Source: Cristatella mucedo
Lineage: Eukaryota; Bryozoa; Phylactolaemata; Cristatellidae
Assembly (NCBI GenBank): GCA_009760855.2
Contig: WPIO01000032.1
Span: 3,768,501-3,832,500, forward strand
DNA: 64,000 nucleotides
Reading direction: 5' to 3'
In this document: piece after piece, positions 11,561 through 23,208 of the stretch
Numbering within the stretch: the first letter of the stretch is position 1
Layout of the letters: every line of letters starts with the position of its first letter
The notes under the pieces: model-generated
What the model saw: only the letters and a program-made list of their open reading frames with translations
Databases searched by the model: none
Told to the model about the DNA's origin: nothing
Made by a program: the position numbers and the translations under genes

Positions 11561-11724
11561 ATGCCGAGCAGCAGCAGATCTAAGCATCATAGAAGTAGGA
11601 CAGTTAGACTTGGTCTTTGCTAAGATAGAATGGCATGACCGACAGTAGTCCTCGTATGCCTATCTATGGACAATCAGTCCTGATCTTGAGTATGCTTTCT
11701 AAAGCTTGTCCTTGGTAGACCTAG

Positions 11725-11895
11725 CTAGTTTAATGTCTGCAGTAGATAGCCAATATGCTTTATCTCACAAAGCAAAGAGAAAGTAATAGGCAGAACTAAG
11801 TCAGGATGGCAGTCGACGAAGTGAGTAGCGTTGAAGCAGCAGCTAAGGACGGTTTGGAAAGGATGTGGCACAGTCAGCATTAAAAGACTAGATGT
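11725..11895 (-). mobile_element. LINE family B fragment
   Basis: The minus strand matches the post-RT region of LINE B: a CACATCCTTTCC motif, then GCTACTCACTTCGTCGACTG, then TTCTCTTTGCTTTGTGA. The same order occurs at 32.15-32.27 kb. No intact frame is present. Confidence 0.7.
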
Positions 11896-12026
11896 CAAAT
11901 ATACAAGGATTTGCACCAAAACCATAAATAAGATTTATAGTATAAAACTTGACGTGCATATGTGCATATAAAAGTATGTTGTGCATACCTACACATATTT
12001 ATGTGTATATTCCTCACAATATACAC

Positions 12027-12094
12027 GTGTGTGTGTGTGTGCGTGCGTGCGCGCGCGTGTGCGTGTGTGTGTGTGTGTGTGCGCGTGCTTGCGC
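12027..12094. repeat. (GT)n/(GC)n microsatellite
   Basis: Alternating purine-pyrimidine run, mainly GT with GC interruptions, that could adopt Z-DNA. The VCVCVC and THTHTH frames over it are artefacts. The flanks from 11900 to 13034 contain nothing else I can identify. Confidence 0.95.
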
Positions 12095-13034
12095 AGGTCT
12101 TGTGCCCACGTATTTTGCGAACCTCATGCAACATGGACGTTGGAGGGGAGGTCGGTTGTAAGACAAAGGTACATTTTTATAGCCGTGGGCATAAAAGTTG
12201 CGCACGATGAGCTTCAATATTTATTGTGAAGCTCTCTTAAGTATACAAGCAGCACCGAACTTCTTATCCCGTAAGACGTAGGTCTACTGTGGTTCTTGAT
12301 GATGGCCAGAAAAGTACTTTTTGACTCGCGTTAAACCTATCTTCAAGTCGTTATCATGCCAATACGTAAATTTATCTCGAAAATTAATTCAGAAAGGAGG
12401 AAATTCCCAAGTCCTGAAGTGTATAGAGGTACCTATTCTGGTTCATAACGCCAAGAATTCGGTGCAGCAACCCGATTCCTTCACTTGCAAAAAAGGATCT
12501 TCGAACCAATATTCCTGCTTCCGCTTTCTTTAAGATATGCTGTATGCCGTGTTCGCGGCAGCCGTCAAGCCTTAGCCGCGGGGGTAGGGTGTTCATAATG
12601 TAAGATCCTGGCCACCGGTTCGAGCACGACAGGAGCAATACTTCACTCCCTGCTGCGATCGTGGGATAGCCGCAATTGCCATTCTGCCGAATGAGGTAAA
12701 TGAGGCTGCTGTAACGGCTGCAGCCTGTTTTCTTTTATCTTTGTTCTACTCCTCGCCTTTCCTTCGGCTGACAGCTTGAGGCAAATTATTTATTGGAGTA
12801 AAGCTGAAATTTACTTTTTACAGTCCAGCGAACGACGCACCGGTCTTCAACAATCCACGGGGCTCGACGCTTAGATGATATCAGTCCCTAGGCTTTGTAG
12901 AGTCGCTAAGCCGCCGAGCTTTCTTTCTATGTCATCGAAGGATGCTCGGGTATGCCAGTCGCCGAATTTCCTCCTCCCGGGTGCTAGCCCTTGTTCCATT
13001 AGCGCTGTCCACTGATTTCGAGAGCAGCGCCAAG

Positions 13035-13186
13035 CTGGGCTAGTTTGGCCCAGTGGTTAGGGTACTCACCCCGACCAAGGTCAACGTGAATGTCTTAGAT
13101 GGCCGAGGATATGGGCTCGATCCCGGTAGCATATGTGAAGTGCCTGAATTGAAATTAAGTTCTTTTAGAGTGCTAGACATATGAGT

Positions 13187-13189
<3 letters not shown>
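13035..13189 (+). mobile_element. SINE A copy with (CA)n tail
   Basis: The tRNA-like head contains GGCCCAGTGGTTAGGGTACT (A box region) and GGGCTCGATCCCGG (B box). It is followed by GTGAAGTGCCTGAATTGAAA and a tail related to the LINE A/C hairpin. The tail continues directly into the long (CA)n run. This is one of the better-preserved heads in the window. Confidence 0.85.
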
Positions 13190-13274
<85 letters not shown>

Positions 13275-13292
13275 TATATATATATATATATA
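13190..13292. repeat. (CA)n then (AT)n microsatellite
   Basis: About 83 bases of uninterrupted CA dinucleotide followed by about 20 bases of AT. It starts exactly at the end of a SINE A copy, so it probably grew from the SINE's simple-sequence tail. Confidence 0.97.
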
Positions 13293-13396
13293 AGCTTTCC
13301 AACTTTTCTATTGAAGAGTGCCGATTAATTAAGTGTACAGTTTTTTCGGCACGGAATTCTGGCCTAAAGATCATGGGAGAAGTCAGTTACACATGA

Positions 13397-13639
13397 AACC
13401 CCGTTGATGTACCAAGCCAAGGTGAGTCTTACACATTCTTCTCTTATTCTGAAGAAGACGAGTTGCTAATTGCTAATGGCATATCTTCAGTGAATTTGCT
13501 GAGCTTAATTGTCATTGAATCTGTACAGCAGTATCAGCTACTGCCAAACACCAGAAGATTCCGGATTGAGGTAAGGTGGCGTATTGAAAAAACGCCACGG
13601 TGTCTTGCGTATAAGACTTTTAATGATTTGGTTGTATGA
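13397..13639 (+). CDS. Candidate exon, unknown protein
   Basis: An open stretch of 80 codons follows TGA at 13394-13396. It has protein-like composition, including EEDELLIANGISSVNLLSLI and VIESVQQYQLLPNTRRFRIE. A strong donor follows (GAG|GTAAGG at 13571). A pyrimidine-rich TTCTTCTCTTATTCTGAAG at 13432-13450 could be the acceptor. The 33-base segment GTGAGT...GAAG just before is in frame, so it may be exon or a very small intron. The family is not recognised. This is the most exon-like unassigned piece between 12 and 19 kb. Confidence 0.35.
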   Translation, partial: NPVDVPSQGESYTFFSYSEEDELLIANGISSVNLLSLIVIESVQQYQLLPNTRRFRIEVRWRIEKTPRCLAYKTFNDLVV

Positions 13640-15035
13640 ACACTTATTCTAAAACATATTAATAATGGAATAAAAACAGGTCGTTTGAGCAGCACCCTCG
13701 GAGAACATAGTCTCTACGGGGCTTTACAATACATTTACATACGGGGCCCGACGATTAGCGACATGCGCAAGATCAAGCATGCGATAGCAAAAAGTATTAT
13801 TTTTTGGGCCAGCGTGCGAAGGCAAACATGTAGACCCTCACAGCCACCGATTAGTAAGAGCTCTGGCTTGTAACGCTCGTTGAATCATGCACAGAAACGC
13901 AGGCAGAGCACATTGGAATAAAATAAAGCCGAAAAAGTTCCTGGGGCAAAGGGAAAGCTAACCAAAACAGATAGATACATTTTCAGCTGAGACCTAAAAT
14001 TTGCAAGTTGTTGCACATAGTGCCCGTTGCCGGAAGCGAGCTCCAGACTTCCGGTGCGTGTAAGCTGAAGGCTCGATCGCCAAAATGTTTCAACTTAATA
14101 CGAGGGACTTCAGATGACTAGACGCTGAGAAGCGGATGACGCTAGTGCAAACTAGAGAAGCAAGGAGATCGGATGGATTGGCAGGTGCAAAATTCTTTGG
14201 AAGCTTAGCAGGGAGCCAGTGAAGCTCACACCGAAGTAATGCAATATGACCGCTACTCCGCTGTCGATAGAACAACCGAGCAGCCGAATTTCTCGCCATC
14301 AGACGATTACTAGAATAGGCCGGGAGTCGGCAATAAAGAGATTTGCAATTCTCTAGGCACTATGTCACACACACGTAAGCCAGTATGGCTAGCTTATCCT
14401 TAAATGCGTGTGGATTTTTAAAATAGTGGTGCCGGTAGAGTTGAATTGGTCAAATTTTTAGATTTCTTATCATTTATAATAGCCTGGCACTGATGGGATT
14501 TTGTATTAGAGCAGTGAGCCATTTGTAGCTTGTCATGTCATAAAAAAGCAGTGCGCACATTGCGATGAAAGGTTAATGCATTGAAACTTCTTACCAAATA
14601 TTTAAATTCTCTTTTCTAAAGTGAAGGCTACTGCACTTACCGAGCTCGGTTGAAATTTCGGGTTACTTGACGATAATTCTTTTTGTAAGTTAATAACAGC
14701 TGATAACGTTTGTTTACGTGTATAAGGTTAACTTTTGTGCTAGTACCGTCCTCTTGCTATGGATGGGCCACATATATATGTGCAAAAAAAGCTACTTAGC
14801 AGAATTTTCTTACTGTGCAGAAATTAGTGTCAATAAAGAATCAATTTTTTGTTATTGTGCTGCTTAAATATAGAAGGATATTACTGCAGCAGATCTTCAT
14901 ACAGGTCTGGCTGCGTGTGCAGTAAGGCACTTATATATATAGCGTAAAACGAGGCAACCAGGCTTATCTGCTGTGAAAGTCTAAACTGCTGTATTGCAGC
15001 GCTTGTTGTCGACCTATCGAGGTTCCTTACCAAGC
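13640..15035. other. No supported gene
   Basis: Mixed-composition sequence with no splice-bounded exon and no clear copy of the LINE or SINE families. Short open frames on both strands lack recognisable content. Confidence 0.35.
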
Positions 15036-15039
15036 TGCT

Positions 15040-15310
15040 CATCAAGTTCAAGGTTGTTTTTTAGGTCTCTTTTCTCTGGCCTCGGCTTACCTATCCGAGC
15101 TACTAAGCTCCCGTAGCCTTCTCTCATCTGACCTGACTTTTGAGGCAGATTGCCTGCGCGACAATTCCGCCTCAATTTTTTTCGAGAGCGTGCTTCCGTG
15201 CACCCTTGGCCAGGAACCCTCTACTGACTTGAGTACGACATTATCTGACTTGATGACGTTTAAAGCAAAGCTAAAAGCCCACCGGTTTCTCACGTTGCTT
15301 AGTCAATGTG
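15040..15310 (+). mobile_element. LINE ORF2 C-terminal fragment
   Basis: Decayed frames contain SASAYLSELLSSRSLLSS-like residues, then LSDLMTFKAKLKAHRF. This corresponds to the C-terminal 'STFKSKLKTHLF' motif of L2/CR1-like LINEs. The characteristic 3' hairpin is not present, and the sequence up to 16240 shows only a 10-bp inverted repeat at 15555-15591. Confidence 0.55.
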
Positions 15311-16249
15311 AGTTGGCGTTAATATGCTTGCTCATACGTGCAAAAATTCGCTTAATTATTAGTTATCACTCAATATGCTTCCTTAACAGCCCATTTGAAG
15401 TCTTATAAGAAATTGAAATCACTATTTTTGTCTGGATTTTAACCAATTTTTGGATAAGTAAATCGTCAAAGCAATGTGCCTGCTGCAACCTATACAACGT
15501 GTTTTTGTCTCTGGATGACTAAAATGTTTTATTTAATCATGAATGTTACTAAATCAAAAGTAAGTAAGCACTCTCACCTTGCTTACTTTTGCATCGCAGT
15601 AATAAGAAACGCCAGTATTTCAGCTATCGAGCATAACAATTTACTACAAACAGGCTGTGCAAGAACAAATCCTCTTTCTCTCACGGGCACTGGTTTTTGA
15701 GTCGGACGGTGACAGGGCAAACCGAGTGAGTGAGAGCGTCTGTCGAGGCGCGTCTGAACGCAGCTGCGCAAGCAGCGGTCGACGCGTCGCGCAGCATAAA
15801 CGAAACTGGCCTCTTCATGACAGAGCGTAAGGAAAACCAACTTTGCAGCAGAAAACGGAGGCCGAGTTTTCACAGCAGGCGTAAAGAGCAAATTATTAGT
15901 TCTTACAATAGAAAGATTTGATAGATGCAAGCATTAGAAGAAAGGGGAGTATGACTGCGAGGGCTATAGATGGCTATGTTTTATCTATAGGTCTATTAAA
16001 GGTATGCAACACAGCTACTTCCTAAGGACTCACGGACAAAAACAGTCAGCAATGGACGATGGTAGAGTCAAATGTTCGACCTTAATCTCATTAGTCACCT
16101 AGAGACAAATGTGTGCATCCATCAACAACCCAAGTGGCCACCAATCTGTAAGAAAAATCAGTTAACTAGTTGATGCAACGGTCTGCAAACTGGTTCCTTA
16201 GTTTTTGGTGACGGTGTCCAAAGGATCTACGGCATTTGACCTGCTGGCC

Positions 16250-16428
16250 GCAGAGAGTAATTGCCCCTGTGCATGTTACCCCTAACCATGTTATTCATTT
16301 TGTTTGTTTATTGCTTATCATTCAATTGCATTTCCCCTTTGCAGCAAATCTAAAGCGCGTAGAGAGAGATTTGAATTCTCTGAGGGCGCTTTATCAAGCG
16401 CATTATTATTATTATTATTATTGCGGTA
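16250..16428 (+). mobile_element. LINE family A 3' end, (ATT)n tail
   Basis: Contains CATGTTACCCCTAACCATGT (shared 3' UTR), TTTGCAGCAAATCTAAAGCG, the hairpin arms AGAGA/TCTCT with outer GCGC pairing, and a (TTA)n tail. It is a 5'-truncated copy. The next ~900 bases hold no supported feature. Confidence 0.85.
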
Positions 16429-17354
16429 ATGTAAAAGTAAAATAACTGGTTCTCAATACATGAATTTTCAGGATCACTATCTTAAACGACATCCAAATCG
16501 CAGTCAAGCTTCATTCGCGAATTCAATTTAACATTCTAGCACGCTTGGGTTTAATCTTCAAATAGCGTATCAAATTATCTACTTGGTTCCTCGAAGCTGT
16601 CAAACGGAATGCAGTTTTCATTAATGGCACCGGTACATTTCACTGACTTTATCGAAACACCTTAACGATGAGCCATTATATTTATAGCCTAGCCACTGTT
16701 AGGACCTTACGACTGTGTAAATCTAATATCTGCTAGGGGTGCATACAAATGGTTCCTAACCATTACATTTAATTGTGCACTTCAAGCCAGTTTCTCCGTT
16801 GATATAACATCCGCAACTTAATGCAAAGAAATGCGTGTCAAACTGTAGCTGCTCGTCTCACACCAAGTAGCCCCCCCAGCACCCATCAATGCAGCCGAAA
16901 TACTCTCATCGATACGACAAACTCGAGAAACATTCTGCTAGTGAACAGTGTCGCGAAGCTTCCCCTTGATTTGCCCGAGCTTCCGAAGATACGCCGCGTG
17001 AAGCAAATACTTGAAAACTAAATTTTTTGGGTCTGACGCCGATCCAGCCAGTTTCAACGACTTGCTTCGTGTTTGCACTGAACAGCTTACAAAAGCCAGG
17101 GCTTTGTTTAACTCAAAAACTTAAGTTCTGCCAGTCACACTAGAAGTAAACATATAAGATTACGAATCATTTGTTTGCCAATCCTGCGTCCGTGCCTCCA
17201 ACAGCCAGCTCTAATTAGAAGTGTTGAGTAGCAACTTGTGACCCTTCTAGAGTTTTCCAAAATTTCTGTAATCGAAAAGGCTACCGCAATAAAACTTAAC
17301 TAATTAAAAGAGCTCGTCTCAAGAGAACCTATACCGTCCCCTCTGTGGTCTTCA

Positions 17355-18835
17355 ATGCCAGACATACTTAGTGCAGCCATAACTTTAATGCTTCCTTTGG
17401 CCAAAGGGTTGCTCCAGTCCTTTCAAATGGCCAGCGTTCAATCGATACTTAAATTTAGATGTAGCCAACTACAGCTCGGTTGTTTCCCTTCTTTTTTCTG
17501 TAGATTATCGAAAATATTTCCGCAAATCAGCTTTAGATTCGAAATATCAGAACAATTTGAATCGGGATTCAAGCAACACTGCTCCACTGAAACTGCTCTC
17601 CTACTTGCACCATTGAGATCCTTTGCAACAATGATGACGGAAATGTCACCACCGTGGTTCTGCTTGATCTAATTGCTGAATTCGAGCCGTTATCCTACTT
17701 TAGCGATTGAGAACAGCGATCGGTTTGGTAGACGAGGCACTGGCATTGTTCTGTAGTGTTCAATCCTTGCCGTGTGGCTGCTAAGTCTTCTTAAGCAGAA
17801 CAGTTACCTGTCAAGTTCCACAGCGGTCGGTTTTCGATGCTTGGCTACTCTCCATTGAAAAAGAGCCCCAGGAAAATGTTTTTCATTCCCATATGATCGG
17901 CTATCACTTACATATGCTACTGACACCACCTTTTTTGTATTTGTCATTTAATCAGAATCGGCTGCAGCGAGTGATAAACTGAATGCTTGCCTTGCAGACA
18001 CTTGATCCTGGATTTCGGCCAATTTTCCCTTAAAACTATATGACAATGAAAATCGAATCGTACTAGAAGAGCATCCCAAGCCTATGGCTGGACTAGGAGA
18101 CGGCTATTCCATTGGGCTATGCTATTGTACGACCACCACCGTGCACTCAGCCCTGAGATATTCTCTTTGATATCTGTTCAAATTCTGCAAGTTTCGTGAA
18201 GACTTTCTCTACAGCTGGCAATCACGTCAGATCCTCGACTAAGAAAGAATACGGACTTGGCTACCACGGTGGCTTGCTAAAATTTGACTAGCTCCTTGCT
18301 TTTGTCTAGGGTGGACTTCTGAAATTTTGTTTTGGCTAGACTACTAAAAAAAAGCCGTCAAGCCTTGGTAGCTGGTTACGAATGGGTGCAAAGCTAGTCA
18401 ATTTTCAAGAGGTTCAGCCGTATGTCTCCTTTTCTGTAAGAGCTTCGATAGCTCCAGGTTGATTAACCCACAGGCTCAACGTGGCCTCCATACCTAACGG
18501 AACTGCTGCTTGCAGTCTCAGCCTCCTCGTGCCCTCGGGTTCTCTATGCAGTAAATTAACTTAGTTTTGTTCCTTCCTGAAAGTCCTAGACTATAGACTA
18601 CGGAACTCACTTGCACAATTCCTACATAAGGACATCTCTCATGCTACCGACTGTGGCACATCCTTTCCGGCCATTTTGAACTGCCACTTTTATTCTACAC
18701 CCACGGTCGACTGCTTTCCTGACAGATCTATGCTTCAACTCTCTTTGTACCTTGAGATGACGTCTATTGGCTACTGCAGGAGCGCCGAAAGCTGCTTTGG
18801 ATGAGCTATACACAACTCCTACGTAACACACCCAA
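17355..18835 (+). mobile_element. LINE family B, long decayed copy
   Basis: Pieces of one ORF2 occur in order on the + strand. First comes an FESGFKQHCSTETALL segment (RT 'FQSGFRKHHSTETALL') at about 17560. A degenerate middle follows. Last is the post-RT region with CCTAGACTATAGACTACGGAACTC (cf. PRLWNS) near 18587 and the family B 3' UTR up to about 18830. Stops and frameshifts occur throughout. It is the longest RT-derived stretch in the window, but dead. Confidence 0.65.
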
Positions 18836-18988
18836 AAAGGTTGGCCGATTCCACAGCCGAATTTTCATAGCAGCATAGGGACCTCAACGGCTCTAACCAT
18901 CGATTGCAGTGGACAATAAGGAATCGCCCACTGCAGTATTCGAGCCCACGATCTAGGCCGTGAACAGCTAGCACATTATCCATGACTT
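18836..18988 (-). mobile_element. SINE B copy
   Basis: Minus-strand SINE B: on the + strand it reads GGCCGATTCCACAGCC, then GCAGTGGACAATAAGGAATCG, CAGTATTCGAGCCCACGA (B box complement) and CCGTGAACAGC. The order and spacing match the 30.1, 50.1 and 56.2 kb copies. It abuts the LINE B fragment. The 19.0-19.63 kb segment beyond is unassigned. Confidence 0.75.
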
Positions 18989-19634
18989 AAGATCATTTCT
19001 CCTGACTTACCAACTACCTGCATAGCTTGCAATGCAGGCTCATCGCAATGTTTGGTCCTAGAAGTGGAGCTGGAGCAGTCGGTATATAATGTACGGTCAG
19101 AAATACAAGGCAAACCATGTGTCCATTGCATTTTGCCCATCTACAACTCAACATGGCTCAGCTACCTGCATACTTAAGCAAAAATCAAGCCATCGATTCC
19201 AGCTCTAGCTTCCCTTTAGAAAGTCAATCCTCATATTTGAAAATCAAGAAGTTACACCAGCTAACTGATTTCAATTATTTACCGTCTATATACGTATTTT
19301 TGTAATCCCTCGTGCCTAAACAATTAGAAAATTAGATATTCTTCCACAAACCCTCTGCTGTGGTCAGGATCGTAATTTTGGAGATGGTTTTGGTATTGGA
19401 CAGGCAGCAGCCGTAGGGCTCACATACAGCACGTGTTGTCACTACCCGAATTCCATGGTTATCAAGATGTAATAGGTCAACAAAGCATGCTTCTGCATGC
19501 CTTTAGGGGATCAATACACACCCATGGCACACCTTACCATACTTGCCTAATATTAGGTAGTAATATTTTTTAATTCTGTTGTTTATAGGTGGGTACAGGA
19601 GAAAGTTAAGTTGGCTATCCTAATGATTTTGCAG

Positions 19635-19996
19635 GGACCGAGTGCCCACTTTTGATGACTTTTGTATGGCGGACCCTTCTAAACGTCTCAGGCAAGATCT
19701 AGTCCTTCATGCATTCCAACATACGTCTACCCATCGCCCTAGTGTAAGACCTACACTCTCTGAGCTCCCACCTCTACCCTCTGGAGAGGGATCGTCACAA
19801 TCAGGAGTAGGAAGTCGGGAGTATACGATTTTGCAGAACGGGACTACTAAATTCACAGACGCAGCTTACCAGAGATAGCCCTACTTCACCAACCTAACAG
19901 GCTATGACGATTTGATCAGCAATCTTGGTATTCACAAGTCAAATGCTCAGCATCAGACATTCCAGCCAGTCAAAGACCACAGACATTTTAATAGCA
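19635..19996 (+). pseudogene. Candidate exon with one in-frame TAG, unknown protein
   Basis: Acceptor TTTTGCAG at 19633-19634 and donor CA|GTAAGG at 19997 bound 362 bases that read in one frame except for a single TAG at 19876-19878. The residues look coding on both sides of it: VPTFDDFCMADPSKRLRQDL, RPTLSELPPLPSGEGSS and EYTILQNGTTKFTDAAYQR before, PYFTNLTGYDDLISNLGIHK after. The frame stays open to about 20036. The family is not recognised. A CAG-to-TAG change, a polymorphism or an assembly error would each explain the stop. The neighbouring RPS19 gene uses ordinary codons, so a variant genetic code is not indicated. Confidence 0.4.
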
Positions 19997-20039
19997 GTAA
20001 GGGTGAATGCTTCGCTAGGACTTACTCGGCTTGAACTAA

Positions 20040-21290
20040 ATTACCAAGGACAGAATAGGAAGATACAATGTTAAACTATGCTCCAGGCTTCGAGAAAAGG
20101 CAGTACAGCCACTAATCTGGAAGCTCTTACTTGTGATCCCTTGTGACACATTTTTGAATGTGGAAGTAACTGTGCTACTATTGATTGGCTGTTTTCCTAC
20201 GCGCTCAACACGATTCGATACTTCTCATGAAAAATTCAATTTTCAGTTAACCATTGGTCTGCTACCAACAGCTTAATTTGCAGGGGGAAGTGGCCACATT
20301 TTATGTCAGCACCAATAGTAACAAGTAAATAACGCATAAGAATAAATAGTCTGTACAGAAATTTAAGTCAATAATGTAAAAATTTAAACCTGGTGAATTT
20401 TCCTGTAACTCCTTACCCAAACGTGCTAGGAGCGTCCTATCACCTTTTCTCAAGTCGACTAAGTTGCAATGTTAAGCCACAATAAAGTAGAACCGTAACA
20501 ACATTAATTGCCAGCTTCATAAGCAGTACAATCCATTGTTCTAGGGCATGCAAGCCTACGTTAATTACCCACGTTAACACCAAACATAAACTGTACAAGG
20601 TCTTCCACTATACTCAACAGCTATCCTATTCCAATTTCTAATGTAAGGATACTCAAACGAAGATCATTAGATGATTGCTCAGCAAATCGTAGTAACAACA
20701 TCCACTTATGATCACCATTAAAAAAAGGCGCTCTAGTATAGAAGATTCTCAAGAAAACTAATTAATTTTCTAATCAGTCCTCAGGCACTATTGTCAGTTG
20801 TTATTCTAGTCATGCAATTCACCTATAAGATCACAGAAACTTCATTGGACAAATTTACCTTCAGTTACCTAGTTCTAAAACAAGCACTACTCATAACTAC
20901 AAGTCAAACAACGAGAGCGAATCATAGGAGCAACCACTCACTACGAGGTGAAGAATAATTACCAGCTCGAAAGATTTTGCATCTAGAAGCACTGAGCCGA
21001 AAAAGTCAGCTTAGTACTTCTTAACTATGTACAACCACAGACTTGAGGCGACCAAGTTAATTCTGTAAGCTTACATTACTAAAAAATAACGTTAAGTCGA
21101 TCAGAAAACCTTAAATAGATTCTCTTAAATTCACAATAACCTTAGTTTGCCCATTCATACGATCTGCTAATAAAATTGATAAAAACGTGAACGAACTAAC
21201 AATCGGATCCAAGCATCAATCAAGTATATGCTTGAACAATCCCACAATACTGGTATTAAAATTCTTGGCCTTATACACTGCTTCAAACAC
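20040..21290. other. AT-rich intergenic stretch
   Basis: No supported exon, RNA gene or family repeat. It separates the candidate exon at 19.6 kb (+) from the 3' end of RPS19 (-). Confidence 0.4.
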
Positions 21291-21316
21291 AAAAAACAAT
21301 GTTCATTATTGCAACA

Positions 21317-21322
21317 TTTATT
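21317..21322 (-). terminator. RPS19 polyadenylation signal
   Basis: AATAAA on the minus strand begins only 11 bases after the RPS19 stop codon (21335-21333). A GT/T-rich stretch follows at about 21290-21300. The 3' UTR is therefore probably only about 30-40 bases, as is common for ribosomal protein genes. Confidence 0.65.
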
Positions 21323-21332
21323 TCGTGTTCAT

Positions 21333-22970
21333 TCACTGCTTGTTCGCCTTCAGCTGTGTGGCTATCCGGTCAAGGTCTCGCCTACCAGTGCTGGTGAGCT
21401 TTCGACCTCCATTAGGATCTTTCTCAACCATCTTGAGGCTCTCCAGGGCTTGCAGTGCCTTTCTGGCAACTGAGGCACTGCCAAAAACGAAGTGAGATGG
21501 TGTGGTTCCATTGTTTTGTCTTCCACCATACATATAGGTCAGGGCACCGACTCCGACTGGGGATCTAATATAAAGATGCCTTGCAATTGCAGCTACAATA
21601 AGAAAGATTCCTTTTTAGCATGTAAGGAAATGGATCATCCATGATGAGTGAGAGAATGCCATCAAATAGGGCAAGTAGTAGCGTGATGAGCAGCCATTCA
21701 CCCTAACTCACATCACAGCTACTAATAAACAAGCAAGAGTGAAGCCAGGCATTGCAAATTTTGCAACAAAGCTAAGCCTAAGCATTGGCATGTCTTTTAT
21801 AACCATTAACGCATTTAACAGCTGCTAATTAGACTAATATTGTCATGCTTTATCATACAGGATATCCATTAGCCATGTATGAGCTACAACTAGATATTGC
21901 AAGGCAAGGGAATCGACGATCAAATGAGGGTCACATGCCCATTGTACAACAAAAAGGGCAAGGCATATGAGACACACTTCATGATACAAAGGGAAATCAA
22001 AACTGAATTCTAGTGACTTTAGCCGAGGCTCACAAAACTGACAGCACGGTTCAATTTCTGGCATTTTACCAAAAGCTACTAAGTGCCAAATGCAGTTAAT
22101 AAGCTGCTAGTCGTGCTTAAGCGAAAACTAGTAAATGAACATTGCCTGCCTACATAACAGGCTTAGTGTTGCTTGATGGGAATGCATGACAAAGGGTGGC
22201 AACATACAGGAACAACATTTTTATACATGCTGACAAATTCGCTGTTAGAAGCGAGGCATACAACCGCAAGGAATCCACAAAGAGATATCAATTGAGAAAG
22301 CACGCTGCCCTCACCGGTCCTGGTATAAAACCAATCAATATCGTCAGGTGCCATCTCCTTGTACGATCCAAGCTTAATTATATCAGCATTTTCGATCATC
22401 TTGATTTTACCAGCCCTAATAAAAAGCAACACAAGTTGAAATAGAATTTGAAAATGCAACAAGTCCTAGCGCTGGTACCGCTTAGCTGTTACTGAGGCCA
22501 CAGAAAGAACGCACGGCTTGGGGCAGTCAGAGGAACCAGCTAGAATCCCGCCAACTACTACTACGTCCGCGTCTAACTACTCACCAAATTTGACGTTTCG
22601 AAATGCTACTGGTCTAACCAATAGTTCGCTATATCGCTGCTACCTGATTTACAGGGTCCAGCATGCACGAGGCTAGCCTGCTACCAAACGCGGGACCGAC
22701 AGGAGACTTCGTCCAAACCAGGGCAAAAGCGTTGCGCGCCAAGGTCACACAAAAATCGGGGCTAGCTTTTCAAACTTTAGGCGCTAAGAATAGGTAAGTT
22801 CACGCGCTAGCGGGTGCAAGTGGGCTCCATACGCAACGGGCACGGAACGGCTGACGAATTCTCAAGAAGCAACATTTCACATACTTCTTAAAAAAAGCGG
22901 CAAGGGCTTTGACAAACTTCTGTTGATCAACATCCTTAACGCTAACACCTGGTAGATTTCCGCTGCTCAT
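21333..22970 (-). CDS. RPS19: 40S ribosomal protein S19 (eS19)
   Basis: Small-subunit ribosomal protein needed for 40S maturation and 18S rRNA 3' processing. Three coding exons were reconstructed: 22970-22885, 22415-22315 and 21592-21333. They have consensus junctions (AA|GTATGT; ATTAG|; CG|GTGAGG; TTGTAG|) and intact phase, giving 148 residues against 145 in human. Recognisable family segments are [20 protein letters not shown] near the start, [15 protein letters not shown] (family KELAPYDENWFYTR) and [28 protein letters not shown] follows, then [20 protein letters not shown] and [17 protein letters not shown]. The ATG lies directly after an acceptor, so the first exon is noncoding. Introns are 208, 469 and 722 bases. 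No disruptions were seen, so the gene appears functional and gives an internal control for sequence quality. Confidence 0.96.
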
Positions 22971-23178
22971 CTACAAAAACGAAGGGTATCGGTAAGAGCA
23001 GCCGGAACATGACATATATGAACCCCGCCGCACAGTCCAACTCACTTAGTAGCACGCATCACCGCGAATTTTAAGTAGCACGCAAACACAAACACAGTAC
23101 TTTTACGAGTGTACGCGGTGCTAAACTCTACTAGCCACTCTAACTACGGAAACTCGTCCCGAGCACGCCGACACGCAC

Positions 23179-23208
23179 CTTCAATGTTAAGATGGCGACA
23201 CCAAAAGA
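23179..23208 (-). promoter_or_regulatory. RPS19 noncoding first exon, TOP start and YY1-like site
   Basis: On the minus strand a pyrimidine stretch (CCGGTCTTTTGG, about 23214-23203) suits a 5'TOP transcription start. It is followed by GTCGCCATCTT, the complement of an AAGATGGCGAC YY1-type motif at 23189-23199. The exon ends GAAG|GTGCGT with the donor at 23178. A noncoding first exon with downstream YY1 site is the usual metazoan ribosomal-protein gene layout. A possible divergent + strand exon ends at 23280 with donor GTAAGT. Confidence 0.65.

Noticed and set aside
13190-13272. CRISPR or satellite array
   Set aside because: It is a plain CA microsatellite growing from a SINE tail; no spacer structure exists anywhere in the window.
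19876-19878. Variant genetic code (TAG read as sense)
   Set aside because: Only one such codon is seen in a credible exon, and the neighbouring RPS19 and secreted-protein genes need no recoding.
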